Below, piece by piece: positions 11,547 through 23,847 of a DNA stretch of 64,000 bases. A program made the translations under genes and the position numbers. This DNA is from Sporobolomyces roseus (lineage: Eukaryota > Basidiomycota > Microbotryomycetes > Sporidiobolales > Sporidiobolaceae), in assembly GCA_016617785.1 (NCBI GenBank), contig JADILM010000009.1:744001-808000 (forward strand), read 5' to 3'. The notes below the pieces were generated by a model, which saw nothing but the letters and a program-made list of their open reading frames with translations, did no database searches and was not told the DNA's origin. Numbering within the stretch: the first letter of the stretch is position 1; every line of letters starts with the position of its first letter.

Positions 11547-12182
11547 ATGTTCGGATTCGGCTCCACTTCGTCAAGCGCGCCTTCCACCTTACCAGAACCT
11601 ACCCGGATACCTCCTCTCTCACCTCCAGTCGAATCCCCTCCAGTTAGAAGAACATTCGAAAGATTAGTTGAAGAAGAACTACCAATCCAACGGCACTCAG
11701 TCGCAATGGAAGGAGGTATGCCCAGTTGTTTAACACTATTCGATAATTTCCTACTTTGTTACTGTACGTTCTCTCCTTCCCTCTCTTCCTCCCCCCAAAA
11801 CCCCAACTAAACATCTCTCTCTCTCTCTCTTTTGAATGAACAGCTCTCGCAAGTCAAGCGAAATCAGTATATAGACATGGAGCACCACGAGATTGTTCGC
11901 CCAAGTTCGAGGATTTCAAGTTTTGTATGTCATTGAAAGGGGTTAGTGAAGAGAGGAAGGAAGAGATTTGGGTAGAGAGGAGGAGTCAATGGTGGGCTGA
12001 AAGAAGGTTGGGTAGGTCAAGTGAGGACGTTTGGGAGGCGAGAAGGTGAGTAGCATTGCATTGAATGAATGAGAGAGAGAGGGACGAGAACGTGCTGATG
12101 AGATGGGGAATTTCGCAATTTTGATAGAGACGTCTATGAGGATCCAAAGCAAACTAAACGAGATGATGCTAGGACAACATGA
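11547..12182 (+). CDS. Emi1-like (DUF3128/PANTS-like) twin CX9C protein
   Basis: Three exons (11547-11763, 11844-12045, 12128-12182) encode 157 residues. After a Ser/Pro-rich N-terminus comes the domain: a first CX9C pair (CLTLFDNFLLC, split from the next part by intron 1), a basic linker, then a second CX9C pair (CSPKFEDFKFC), followed by LKGVSEERKEEIW and WWAERRLGRSSEDVWEAR. This is the pattern of yeast Emi1 and the animal PANTS/C22orf39 family. Twin CX9C proteins are often oxidised in the mitochondrial intermembrane space, but the location here is inferred. ATG 11547 was chosen because it is nearest the domain; an in-frame-independent ATG at 11495 lies upstream. Two TTGCGAAA octamers sit 40-60 bp upstream. 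Intron 1 contains a (CT)9 tract. Confidence 0.82.
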
Positions 12183-13062
12183 TGAGACAGCCCTATTCGT
12201 CATCCTGGACCCCACCTCAGTACTCAGCACTCTACGCTACAGCGTCCAGCGTAACCTCGAACCCAAATTCATTTCGTTATTCCCTCTCAGCCTCGACAGT
12301 CGTTCTTATCCCTATTTCTTCGCATCACCACTCGCATCTATCTGTTGTAACATTATGGGAAATTCGGAGTGCGAAGTTGTCGAGAGAGAAGAGGAGAGGA
12401 GAGAGAGAGGGAAAGAGAAAAGAAGGATAGTCGAGGACGAAGGGGGTTTGGAAGCGTATTCGGGTTCGAAACCCTCAGACTCTTTCGCCCCCGCCTCGAT
12501 TCAGGCTGTCAATCTCTTCACTCTACTGTGGCCTGCGAGGCGGTGATTGAAGGAGAAACGTGATTGAGAATGAGCGAAATCTGAGATTTGTTCGACGAAA
12601 ACTAGCGAAATCGATACTTGTTCGCACCTTTCAGAGATTGCGCACGTCTGGAGTTCCACTTGACGTTCGATTCTCGGCGGTCCAGCGAAAACTAGGGATT
12701 TACGATCAATTGAAGGGTTTGCGATGTTGACAAGTTGACCCTCTTGCTCCTTCTCTCTCACTTCTCGCTCGGATACCACTTTAGACAGTTCTTTTAGACT
12801 CTTACAAACCTATCAAGAGCGCGTTCATTCACAGGTGAGCTCCCGATCCTGCTCTCTCCTCTATTGACTTTCCTCCACTCGACCTAGTCACCTCTCACCC
12901 TCACACTCTGCTACTCAAAGCTAACACAGATTCTTCTACTCTCTAGGTCTACCACTATCTCCCCCATCGACCTGAACTCCGCTTTTACTCTTTCCTCCCC
13001 GCTTCCTCCTTCACTCTCCCCTCTATCCCTCCCTCCTCTCTCTCTCTGTGCGACCAAGAAGG
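12183..13062. other. Intergenic region upstream of RFC1
   Basis: About 880 bp. It contains several short open frames of low-complexity type (12103-12546 plus, 12501-12779 minus) that lack recognisable content. The last 250 bp is very pyrimidine-rich (runs of TCTCCC/CTCTCT) and is probably the RFC1 promoter and leader. Confidence 0.5.
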
Positions 13063-16000
13063 ATGGCTCCCAAAATTCCAGATTCAGAATCAGATGATTC
13101 AGATATCGAAATCATGTCTGAATCGAAACCTTCCACTTCGAAATCGAAATCTACCAAATCGAAATCTACTCCGACTACAAAGAAACGAGCTGCAGTAGAA
13201 ATCTCATCAGAAGAAGAGGAAGAGGATGTGAAACCTAGTAGTAAAGGGAAGAAAACTGCGGTTGTGAAAGGGAAAGGGAAAGGGAAAGTCAAGAAAGAGG
13301 AGAGTTCGGAAGAGGAATCATCAGAGGAGGAGCAGGAGAAGAAACCCAAAGTGAAAGCCAAGGAGAAGAAACCAGTAGCTAGTAAAGCCAAACCTCCTCC
13401 AGCAAAGAAAGTCAAGAAGGAAGATGGGGTAAAGAAAGAAGGAGGAGGAGATGAGAAACCTAAATGGGTATTTCAACCGAGGGCGGGACCTGCGAATCCT
13501 GGATCTAAAGAGATCCCAGTTGGGGAAGACAACTGTTTGGCTGGGTTGACTTTCGTGTTCACTGGTGAATTGGAGAGTCTGTCTAGGGAAGACGGAATAG
13601 ATCTCGCAAAACGTTATGGAGGGTAAGTCCCATTCCCTCCTTCCCCTTCCCTCCTCATTTGACTGACTATGTCTTTGAGAGAGTAGACGAGTGACGACTG
13701 CACCATCTTCGAAAACTTCTTATGTCGTTTTGGGGAGTGATGCAGGTCCGAAGAAATTGGAAGTGATTGCGAGACATAGTTTGAAAACTTTGACGGAAGA
13801 TCAGTTTTTGAGAATGATTGGGACTAGTGAGAGTAAAAAAGATGATCCGAAAGTTAAAGAGGCTAGGAAGAAGGAAGAGGAGAAGATTAAAACCATGGCG
13901 AAAGATATGTCACTCAAGAAAGACGCTCCGTACGTTCTTTTCACTCTCTCTGTTAAGGCTACGTGGACTGATCAAGGGTGAGAGGGGGGATGGTAGTGAA
14001 CATTTGACTCAACTTTGGACGACGAAATACGCACCTCGCAAGATCAGTGAGATTTGTGGAAACAAAGGATCAGTCGAGAAATTAGGGAAATGGTTAGAAG
14101 CTTGGTACGCCTCTCCTTTCTCCTTCTCCCTTCTCCTTCTTCCCTCTCTCTCTCTCCCACTAACCTCAGAGTGTCTTTGTATGAGTGTTAGGCCTAAATG
14201 TATGAGAGTGAATTTCAAGAAACCCGGACCAGACGCCATGGGTTCTTTCAGATGCGTCTTGATCTCTGGACCTCCCGGGATCGGGAAAACCACGGCGGCA
14301 CATCTAGTAGCCAAGTTGCAGGGTTATGATATTCTCGAATTGAACGCTAGTGATACTAGGAGTAAGAAATTATTGGATGTGAGTTTGTTTTCTCCTCGAA
14401 ACTCTCTCTAACCCCTTCCCTTCCCCTTTCTCGTTTAACCAGAACACTACAAGCAGGTGAGGGAGAAGCTGATGTATACTGTTGTTGCTGCTTGATAGGC
14501 TGCTTTCTCGAGTAAGATTACCGATACTACTTTGTCAGGATTCTTCAAACCTGCTGGTCAAGATGAGGTGAGTTGACGCTTCCATACAATCATCTGATCT
14601 TATAACTGATTGTTCGGAAGCGTCTGTTTCCCAGAACGATGATTCAGGATTGGGAGTCAACAAGAAATCCGTGATTATAATGGACGAAGTCGATGGAATG
14701 TCTGCAGGAGATCGTGGAGGAGTAGGGGCACTCAATGCGTTCATCAAAAAGACCAAAGTACCGATCATTGCGATCTGTAACGACAAGTCTACGCAAAAGA
14801 TGAAACCTCTCATGGCTACTACTTTTCAAATGGGATTCAAGAGGTCAGTCTTTCGCTCCTTCGTCATTTGGAGCCCTTTACGAGTTTGGCTGACGTGGAT
14901 TGGTTGGAGGAACAGACCTGCGGCTAATGAGATTCGTTCGAGGATTATGTCGATTGCTTTCAAGTAAGTTCTCGTTCAATATCGATCTCAATTCGCACGA
15001 TTGACTGATCGATGATTCGAATGTTCGACAGGGAGGGACTCAAACTGGATGGGAAAGTAGTCGATCAACTCGTTCAAGGTTCTCAATCCGACATTCGTCA
15101 AATCGTCAACATGCTCGCTACATACAAACTTGGTGCGAAAGCGATGGATTACGATGAGAGCAAGAAATTGTATGTTGTATCTGACTACTATCAGCCGGCT
15201 CTGCTTTACTGATTGTGGTTTGTTCCTCCATGCAGAGCGAAAATGAATGAGAAGAATGCATTACAAACTCCCTGGACGCTCTACTCGAAATTGTTCGGAC
15301 CTCAAGCAGGTTCGACCGTTTCCGGTATGACGCTCAACGATAAAGTAGACGTATACTTTCAAGATCACGCAATGATGCCCTTGTTCGTGCAAGAGAATTA
15401 TATCAAAGGTCGATTCTCGAAAGCGAGTGGAAGTAGTGGGAGGGAGTTGGAGTTGAAGAATTTGAAATTGATGACGAATGCGGCCGAAGCTATTTCGGAT
15501 GGTGATCTCGTTGATGCGATGATTCACGGGTGAGTAACTCTCTCTCTCTATCTCTCTTTTTGAAGGGAAGGAGCTGATGAGAGAGTGTGATGGTGATTAG
15601 CACTCAACAACAATGGTCACTCATGCCTTTACACGGTATGATGTCTTGCGTGAGACCCGCTTCGTTCTGTTATGGTCAAGGAGCTCAAACGAATTTCCCT
15701 GCGTACGTTTCTCCCTTCTCCCTCTCAGCTCTCCCCTCATCCCGCTCGTGTTGACTCTTGACTTCGATGTGGGTTGTAGATGGTTTGGAAAGAATTCTAG
15801 TCAGGGTAAATTGGGACGATTGCTGGGAGAGATTCAAATTCGAATGAGGTTGAAAGTGTCGGGAGATAGGAGGGAGATTCGACAGAGTTACCTACCGACT
15901 TTGTTCCCTCGATTGGTTGAACCTCTGCAAGAACGTGGAGCTGTGAGTCCTACCTCTTCTGTCGTCTCTTTGCGAGCATGAATTGATGAGGCGATTCGGG

Positions 16001-16589
16001 CGATTTTGCAGGAAGCGGTACCGGAAGTGATTGAATTGATGGATGAATACTACTTGACGAAAGAAGATTGGGATGCTATTGTCGAACTCGGAATCGGAGA
16101 AGGGTTCTCGCAAGAGGAGGTTTTGAAAGCGATTCCTACAGCTACCAAAACTGCTTTCACGAGAAAGTGAGTTCTCTCATTTCCCTTTCATCCCCTTCTT
16201 GCTCAGAGCTGACAATTGCGACTGTTATGTACTAGGTACAACGCTTCTGATCACCCTATTCCATTCCACAAGCCTGATGGAGGAAAAGCGAAAGCAAAGA
16301 AATTGGGAGCGAGCGGAGATGTGCCAGATAACGAGGATGCTTTCGTATGCTTCTCTCTACATCCCCTTGTTTCGTGTCATGTACTGACTCGCTCGGTTCT
16401 TTGTAGGTCGATGATGATGACGGAGCGGAATCAGACGATGGAGCAGATTCAGACGATTCTCAAGCTTCGATCGGAAAGGACAAGATGATCAAGAACAAAG
16501 CTGGTGCGAAGAAAGGTGCAGCTGCTTCAAAAGCGAAACCTAAAGCTAAACCGAAAGCTGCTGCTGGAGGGAGGAAGAAGAAGGAGTAA
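13063..16589 (+). CDS. RFC1: Replication factor C large subunit RFC1
   Basis: RFC1 is the largest subunit of the clamp loader that opens PCNA at primer ends. ATG 13063 is followed by about 140 residues of Lys/Ser/Glu-rich disordered sequence. A BRCT domain follows (NCLAGLTFVFTGELESLSRED, then RVTTAPSSKTSYVVLGSDAG and TLTEDQFLRMIG). The AAA+ core shows Walker A GPPGIGKTTAAHLVA, ELNASDTRSKK, Walker B VIIMDEVDGMSAGDRGGVGAL, and sensor-1-type IIAICNDKSTQKMKPL. The RFC1 C-terminal helical domain follows (WTLYSKLFGP... DYFxDxAMMPLFVQENYI-like VDVYFQDHAMMPLFVQENY). The end is acidic, then a Lys/Ala-rich tail with many KAK repeats, stop 16587-16589. About ten short introns interrupt it. The total of around 930 residues fits the family. 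It is nuclear, as the basic tail also suggests. Confidence 0.95.
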
Positions 16590-17155
16590 TGAAGGAATTC
16601 GCTTGATTGATTGCTTGGAGATGGGAGGAAGGAAGTCGCTTTGTGTTTTGTTCTCTCGCTCTCTTTGATACTGATCCCGATCTGTTCTAACGGTGTGCAT
16701 GCTTGTAACGTACTTGCTTTCTCCTCTGCCTGTCGTTGTTCGAGTTGACTTTCTCGGATTTTCGAAAGTTGCGAAACTTTACGAGTCTTCATCGTTCGTT
16801 CCTTGAGACGAGTTTGAAGGATCGAGTGCGTGGATAGCTAACGCTCATGGTACGACCCCGAGGACTTCTAGAACATGTCGATCATTCGTAGATTGCTGTT
16901 GCGATTTCATCAAACTTTCTCATCTCTCGCTCTTCTATCGCTCCCACTTCGATCCGCCTCCTTGAACCTCAGCACAGCTTCTAGTGAGCTAGATCGCACA
17001 AGATCAAGGTCCATCGGACGGCATCGGACGTGGTCGCTGTTTAGCGAACCTTGATCATAAATTCAATTTAAATGGGGAATGATGGCAGCACGGCAGCAGC
17101 AAAGCGAGTTCGGCTTGCTCTCCTTCTCTCTCTCTCTCTCTCTCTGTATTCTAAC
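16590..17155. other. Intergenic region with CT microsatellite
   Basis: About 565 bp between RFC1 and an F-box-like gene. It holds a TTGCGAAA octamer at 16769-16776 and a (CT)n tract directly upstream of the next ATG. No gene is supported. Confidence 0.5.
17125..17145 (+). repeat. (CT)n microsatellite, 21 bp
   Basis: Uninterrupted TC dinucleotide run ten bases before the ATG at 17156. Other perfect CT/AG runs of 17-21 bp lie at 11813-11830, 28674-28694 and 33582-33598, all in introns. Confidence 0.9.
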
Positions 17156-19219
17156 ATGGCTGACAATCAACCTGCTACGAATAGAGAGCTAGGGAAACAT
17201 GCTACTCGAGCAGCGATCAATCGGTAAGTCTCAAACCCTTCCTCTCTTCTCCTATTCTCAGCTAACATGGGCTACTTTATTCAGGCAGATGATCTTGAGC
17301 ATGCCGGACGAGGTGAGCCTCTCTTACTCTCTTTTTACGACGAGCTAGTGTAGCTGATCATCTTCGATCAACATTCAAGGTCTTACTCCTCATCGCAGAA
17401 CACTTCAATCCTCCCATCCCTTTCGAACTAGGACACTTCACCCTCCCCTCCCGCTACACTCGACTAGGTAGACAAGAACTACGAGCCCTCGCTGGAACCT
17501 GCAGGAAATTCGCGAGAATGTTCAGACCGTTCGTTACGAGGACTCTTACGTTCCAGGATAGAGGGAGGAGGACGAATACCGTTCAGTTGTTCAATGCGGA
17601 AAAGGCGGTGCAGGAATCAGTTCAAGAGGTGTATTGGGAGGTGAGTTCAGACTTCCTTGCTATTCGCTTCGAGGTCAGAAAGTGGAGACTGATTGAGGAG
17701 TGTTCCTGAGTTAGGTATCCCATTGCTATAACGATGCTTCACCGCTCTTCTTGATGAACTTGAAGAACCTTACCTATCTGATTCTCGCTTTTTTGCCTCA
17801 ACGGATGTGAGTTCCTCCTTCGCTCTCTATACTGTGTCTCGTAGCTCTAGCTTATTCCATCTGAACGATACAGACCGGACGATGAACTCGGAGATTACGC
17901 TGATCTTTGCACCCTGCGGAAATCGTTCACCGACGCTTTAAAGCATCTCCCAAATCTCAAAGCTCTGGAGGTAAGCCGACGATCTTTATCTCTGCTCAGC
18001 TTGACGTTCGCTGACAGATTTGGTGCAATCCGTAGATCCCTTTCTGGGAATCGGCGGAAGACAAGGAGTTCTCCTTCACTCGGGATCTCAAATTGACGGA
18101 TATCTCGATTGGAGATTGGTCGGATTATGGTGCATTCGATGGAGATACTACTATCAACGATGTCAAGGTGAGCATACCTGATCCTGTTTGAAAGAGACTG
18201 AACAGTTTTACTGACAAGACCACATTCCTCGCAGTTCCTCGTCCATCCGTAAGCTGCGGCCTTCACTTACATTCTGTTCCTTGCTGACCTATTGCTGAGC
18301 TATGTAGCGACATCGATACGGAGGAGAACATTCTCGAAGGGTTCGTCAAAACTTTGATGCAACATTCGAAACGACTTCAAATCGCCGCCTACAGCGGTTG
18401 GGGTCGAACCGACTTGCCCGTCAAACTCCCCGAGACGATTCGCAACGCATCGTGGTACAAGGACATCAAGAAACATCCACTCGAAGCCTTCACCCTACAC
18501 GGTTTCAACCCTTTGACGAGTTACAAACGAGAATGGGCAACGATCATGCCTGCCGTTCTATCGCTCCTTCAAGCTCCGAACTTTAGGTCCATCACTTTCC
18601 TCGACGTACCTTCGATGCGAAACGACGATCGACATCCCCTCAATTGGGATCAGACTTCTCCTCTCAGAACGATCGAAGATGTATCGATCATTCTTGCGGT
18701 ACAAGAACTCGAAGGGGAACTGGCGGAACAAGCGACGGCGAATACTGGATCGAGAGGTTCGAATGGTCAGAACTCGATTTCGCAAAGGGAAGAAGGAGAT
18801 GGTGAAAACAAAGAAATTGATGAAGATGAGCTGGAAGAGCTGACTGAACGAGTGAGTCGACACAGATAGTCTCATCTTCGTGCACTGACATTCAATACTC
18901 CAAACAGCTCACCGCCGAAGAACTTCAATCCCTACTTCACCTTTTCCCTAACATGCGTCGCTTGACCCTCGGCAATTTCCACCGATGCGGCAACGACTCT
19001 TCCAACTCTTCTTTCGACACGGATTTCGCCGAGAACAAGTTTCAACCCGCCGCTCGAGATTTCGTTAGTCGTTTAGGGGTCGAAACGAGGTATGACAGCT
19101 TACAACAAATCGTGTTTAGGAACGCCGAGGCTGGGTTGTGTGTTAGGTTCAAGAGAGCTGGGAGGGAGGAAGGGAAAGATTGGGCAAATTGGACAGAGGA
19201 ATTGAGGAGACTATATTGA
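17156..19219 (+). CDS. F-box-like protein
   Basis: This multi-exon gene opens MADNQPATNRELGKHATRAA. The second and third exons join as ILSMPDE and VLLLIAEHFNPPIPFE, with LRALAGTCRKFARMFRP further on. That is the pattern of an F-box (LPxEvLlxIaexl... La.vcr.frrl.xp.l). F-box proteins recruit substrates to SCF ubiquitin ligases through Skp1. Downstream exons carry leucine-rich stretches (MNLKNLTYLILAFLPQRI, HLPNLKALE, LLSLLQAPNFRSITFLDVPS), an acidic insert (DEDELEELTERVS), and a final exon with LTAEELQSLLHLFPNMRRLTLGNF, stop 19217-19219. The total is around 530 residues. The substrate is unknown. It is not an obvious close paralog of the F-box genes further right, but shares the general plan. 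Confidence 0.65.
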
Positions 19220-19890
19220 GTGAGAAGAGAAATGAATTCGAATGGAGATAGACAACCTTAATTGTGAGTTCCCTTCTTCAGCATCTACAAGGGAACACGT
19301 CGAGCTCATGGTGAACTACTCCTCTCGCTTACAGTATTAGCATACCCCAAAAAACTGCGAGGAAAAGCATCTCATGTACTACTCTCTATATCCACATTGC
19401 AATTCGCATCTCCTACTGTACAACTCTGGCTTGCGTCCACTTCTGATCATCGAGACGCTCCAATGAGCAAAGAGAGTCGTACTTCGCTTTCTGTCGCTGA
19501 TTCATTAAACTGCTTTAATTTCGCGTGGCACTCGCCTGCAAACCCTGTCTTTCGCGAGAGAAGCATCGCCCGAGGCTCTATAGTATACTCTACGTATTAG
19601 AACCGGTGAACGAGAGAGTATAGAAGAAGGAAAAGGAAAAGTCCCTTCCTTTGCGATGACGAAGAGGCACATTTTTTCTCTCATTTGCTTTCTTCCTGAA
19701 ACACGACCTTTCATTCGGACAATGTACTGCTGAGTAACACCAAACTCACTCCACTCATACACCTGCACTCGACCATCAACAGCCACAAACTCGAATTAGC
19801 CTTTTTCACTTCTCAGCTCTCCCTCTGATTCGACTCTCAACTCGACTAACGGCTTGATCGCCGCACTCAATCACTCCAGAGCAAAGAACA
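19220..19890. other. Intergenic region upstream of the tyrosine phosphatase
   Basis: About 670 bp with no supported gene; the last 100 bp before the ATG is pyrimidine-rich. Confidence 0.5.
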
Positions 19891-22800
19891 ATGTTTAGAC
19901 CTCACCCTTCACCACCGACAAGTTCAGATAATCGACCTCAACTCTCTCCAAGATCGATGAATGGCGTGGGACCTGAACAGGCTTCATATTTCATTCCACC
20001 CACACCAGGAGCGGGAGGGAATGGTGGAGAGGCACCTACCGGATGGCCAGGGAGTAGTAGCAGAACAGGAGATCAAGGTGGAAACGAGAATGATGGAGGT
20101 TTCTTTGGTGGTGGACGTAATGGTTTCAATTTCGCTGGTGAATCAGCGAATCCTTTAAACGAAGGTGGATCAGCGAGTAGGGGAGCTTCAACTGGAGGAA
20201 ACGAGAACTCGTGGGCGAGTACAGCTCCGCCTCACTTCGCATTGAGTCCCAGTTCAACCGCTTTCAATGCGAAATTCAATCGTTTAGGAGGATTCGCCGG
20301 TTCATACGATATCCCTCCTACTCCCCTCTACCCTCCAGCTCAGAGTCCATTCATTCCTCCCGACGCGCAAAGCCAACAGAACCCTTTCGATGTCGCGTCG
20401 ACTCCATCGACTTCCGGCCCGGATCCTACTATTTCGTCATTTCAAGCTCCCTCCTCCTCCACTTCTTCACCCAAGTTCAACTTTGCTATCCCTTCTGCTG
20501 CCACTCGCAAACTCGCACCTCGTCCTTCCCTTCGATCTTCCCCTGTCTCTTCTGCAACTGCACCTTCCCCATCAGCAGCGGCGACAAGTCGTTTCACTCC
20601 GATTCTCCCTACGACACTCTTCTCCCTTCTTCAGACCTCACTCGCTTCTTCTTTGACCTCTCCTCCTCTCCTCGTCCTTGACATTCGAACCCATACCGCT
20701 TACCTCTCGCAACGACTCTCGAATTCGATCAACGTCTGCGTTCCTTCGACCTTACTTCGACGACCTGGTTTCGGCGTAGAGCGCGTTCAGGACGGTTTGC
20801 CCGAGCACGAGCAAGAAGTGTTCGCAGCATGGAACTCTCGCGAGACGATCGTCGCGATCGATGCCGAATCGACGACTTTAGGGGAAGGATCTTCGGGAGT
20901 GGCGAGTTTATTGTCTAAATTCGAGCGAGCTGGGTTCAAAGGCAAATTGGGATGGATCAAAGGTGGTTGGTACGCGATCAAGACGCAGGCACGAGGTCTA
21001 CCGAAACCGGAACAAGCGAAACTCTTCCAATCTGGATCCGGTTCTCCCGCTGAATCTACTCCGACCTCGCCTAACCTCGCTGCTGGATCTGCTACTTCCG
21101 GAGACCAACAGTTCAACTTGAACCAACCACCTCAATCGAAGAAACACGGTCGACCCGTCTTGCAAGTTCGAGATCTTCCTATCGCCGCTTTCCAACTCGC
21201 TTCGACTTCGGCGTTCGTTCACTCCGGCCTCCCCTCGTCCAACCATGGCGTCTCCGTCACGTCTCCTTCTTCCGACGGCAGCTCCTCCTCTCGAAGACCA
21301 AACTTGGGCAAACGGAGGAAGAGCAGTAACGACCCGTCCTCGATGGATCAAAGTGGCTTCACACTCGGCAGCCGAGACGCTCTACCGACTCCGATAGGGG
21401 AATCGCCGGCTACTCCGAAAGGCATTATGGGAGATACGGGAAGGAACGTTCAAGGTGCGAAGAAAATGAGTTCGAATCCATTCTTCGATAACATTCGACA
21501 AAACAGCGAGGTATGTCCCTCTCACTCCTTCTCAGATACTTAACGTCCGTATTGACGAGCTTGTTGCTTTCAGGCTCTCTCACTCGATCGATCACTAGCA
21601 AATCTCTCCCCAGTCGACCTCCCAAACATCCCTTCTCACATCATCCCTACCCTTCCCGACTTCTTACAAGAGCTCATCTCGATGACACCGATGCAACGAG
21701 CCGACAAGCTAGCTCGACAATTCTACGAACTCGAAGTAGCCGAACGAGAACGATTAGAAGGAACTTTCAGGTGGCACGCTCGGCATACTGCTGCTGAAGC
21801 TGCACCTCAAGCGAGAAGAGGACGAGGCGGGAAAGAGATGGAAGAGGGTGAAGAGAGTCCCGAGACGAGGCAATGGAAGAAGTTTGGAATTAGTGCTGGA
21901 GTTGAATTGGGAGGATTGAATCGTTTTAAAAACATCTTCCCTGTAAGTCTCCCTCGTCATTGGCTCTTTTAGAAGGCTCAGTACTGATGAGCGAGTGGCG
22001 ATAGTATGAGTACCGACGAGTCAAACTCACAGACCACTCACCGCATGCAACCGATTACATCAACGCTTCTCACCTTCGACTCCCTCCTTCTTCGAAGCAA
22101 TTCGTCGCTTCTCAAGGACCTCTACCGACGACTTACTCCGATTTCTGGCAACTCTGCGAGCAGGAGCACGTTGGAGTGATCATCATGTTGACAAATCTGA
22201 ACGAGGGAGGTCGAGAGAAATGTGGCAGATATTGGATCACTCCACCTGGAGGACAGAAAGATTGGGAGGTCAACGTAGTGGGTGACAAGGCGCACGAAGA
22301 GGAACAGGAGCAGTGGAAGAGGGAGGAGAAGACTGGAGGAACCCTACTGTTTGGAGGAGGAGGAAGTTCAGGAGGTTTCTTCGCCCCTGCCGACGCAGAC
22401 ATCGCCAAGAAGGACGAAGTGAAGCCTACTACTCGAGCGGATCAAACTGTTCGAAGGATGTTTACGGTCAAACGACTCGGAGGACGAGGGTTCGACCCTT
22501 CGACGACCAATACTCAACCTCGCAAGATTCGACACATCCAATATCGTGCTTGGCCTGATTTCGATATTCCAGCAGACCCGGCAGAACTCGTTTCGCTCAT
22601 CGAAGAAGTTGATCAAGCGCAAGCTGATTACATGACTGAGATTGGATGGAGAGTCGAAGATCACGATGGGATGGAACCACCAATCCTCGCTCATTGTTCT
22701 GCTGGAGTCGGAAGAACAGGAGTTTACATCATGGTGAGCTCGATGCTGGACAAGATGCGAAGGGAAAGGAAGGAAGCGAAGAAGGATGGAGGAGGAGGAG

Positions 22801-23273
22801 ATGTCGCACCTATGGAAGTCGATATTTCCCCTTCAGTCTCCGGTACCACAACGCCTTCTCGACCAGACCTCATCACTCGTTCGAGCGATCCAGAAACCTC
22901 CTCCTTATCCGCCCATTTCTCCCTCTCTTCCCTCGACTCTAATTCAGCTCGAGCTTCTCCCGATCCCTTCCCTGCACCTCCTGCTCACTCTCTACCGCCC
23001 CAGACCCTCTCTACTCGCTCCTCAACCACCTCGCTACGAAGACCCGAACCTGAGTCGATATCCGGACCTCATCCAGTTCTCCCGCCAGCAGACGACTCGA
23101 CTCCCGCTCTCCTTCAAGACGATCCAGTCTTCGCAGGCGTCAACGCTTTGAGGGAACAGCGAATGAGTATGGTCGCAAACTATCGTCAATACGTTTGCGT
23201 AATCGAGTGCGTCCTCGAAGGCATTGCGAGGGAGATGAACAATGAGGCGGAAGGTCGTAGTCGACTCAAGTAG
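19891..23273 (+). CDS. Rhodanese-PTP dual-domain protein tyrosine phosphatase (Ptp2/Ptp3/Pyp type)
   Basis: Three exons (19891-21510, 21574-21942, 22005-23273) give 1,085 residues. The first 230 residues are Gly/Ser/Pro-rich. A rhodanese-like domain lies around residues 240-370 (PPLLVLDIRTHTAYLSQRLS ... WIKGGWYAI). After a Ser-rich linker comes the classical PTP domain: NRFKNIFPYEYRRVKL, the substrate-recognition-like DYINASHLRLP, SQGPLPTTYSDFWQLCEQEH, the WPD loop (AWPDFDIP), and the signature loop HCSAGVGRTGVY with catalytic Cys and Arg. A large Ser/Pro insert follows the signature before the final helix (YRQYVCVIECVLEG). Yeast Ptp2/Ptp3 and fission-yeast Pyp1/Pyp2 have the same architecture and dephosphorylate stress MAP kinases; that role is inferred here. 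The start was chosen as the first ATG of the long open frame. Confidence 0.93.
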
Positions 23274-23847
23274 ATCCGTCTCCCTTCCCTTGTCGTTTAT
23301 TCCTCTTCTCTCGTAGCTCCTTCGAGCGATCTAGCTTTTCCATCTCAGTACATAGCAACTCCCTTGTTTCACATCCTCACTTTCTTTCCCCTCCTATTGT
23401 CTATCGTTCCTTTCTGCTCCTGCAAACTCACGACTTTGAATCGTCTGCAGGGTCAAGAATCACATCTATCTCGTCGATGCGCGAGGAGAATGAGATACTG
23501 GAGAACGAAACTTTGATGGCGAGTGGAACTTGTCGTCTAAAACCAGCGACTTGTCCCTACTTAGAAAGGCGCCCGGTTCAAGGAGCTGCGCTCCCTCGGA
23601 CAAGGAGAACTGTACTTCACTTCACTCTCATAGAACTTCTTCACGCTGGCTTTCGACGATTACGAGAATACTGTTTTTTCGCGACCCTTCAAGTTCGCTA
23701 ATGCTTGATAGCTCCTATAAGCTACGCGAGAGGTGCCGTTTGTCTTCAAAGAGAAACAGCGATGTTCCCACTACGCTCACGTAGAGACAAGTGTTCCCCT
23801 CGACTTCGTTTAGATTCGACAAGGTACCCCTAGAAATTTGCAGCTAG
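23274..23847. other. Intergenic region at the outer edge of the inverted-paralog domain
   Basis: About 570 bp downstream of the phosphatase and of F-box gene A (convergent ends). No gene is supported; short frames at 23477-23784 lack recognisable content. Confidence 0.5.

Noticed and set aside
13023..13415. 130-codon minus-strand frame with hydrophobic leader
   Set aside because: It is the antisense of the Lys/Glu-rich RFC1 N-terminus; the apparent Phe/Ser/Leu content is what that repeat yields in reverse.
23560..23640. CGCCCGGTTCAAGG, a B-box-like tRNA hint
   Set aside because: No flanking stems or A box at suitable spacing on either strand.
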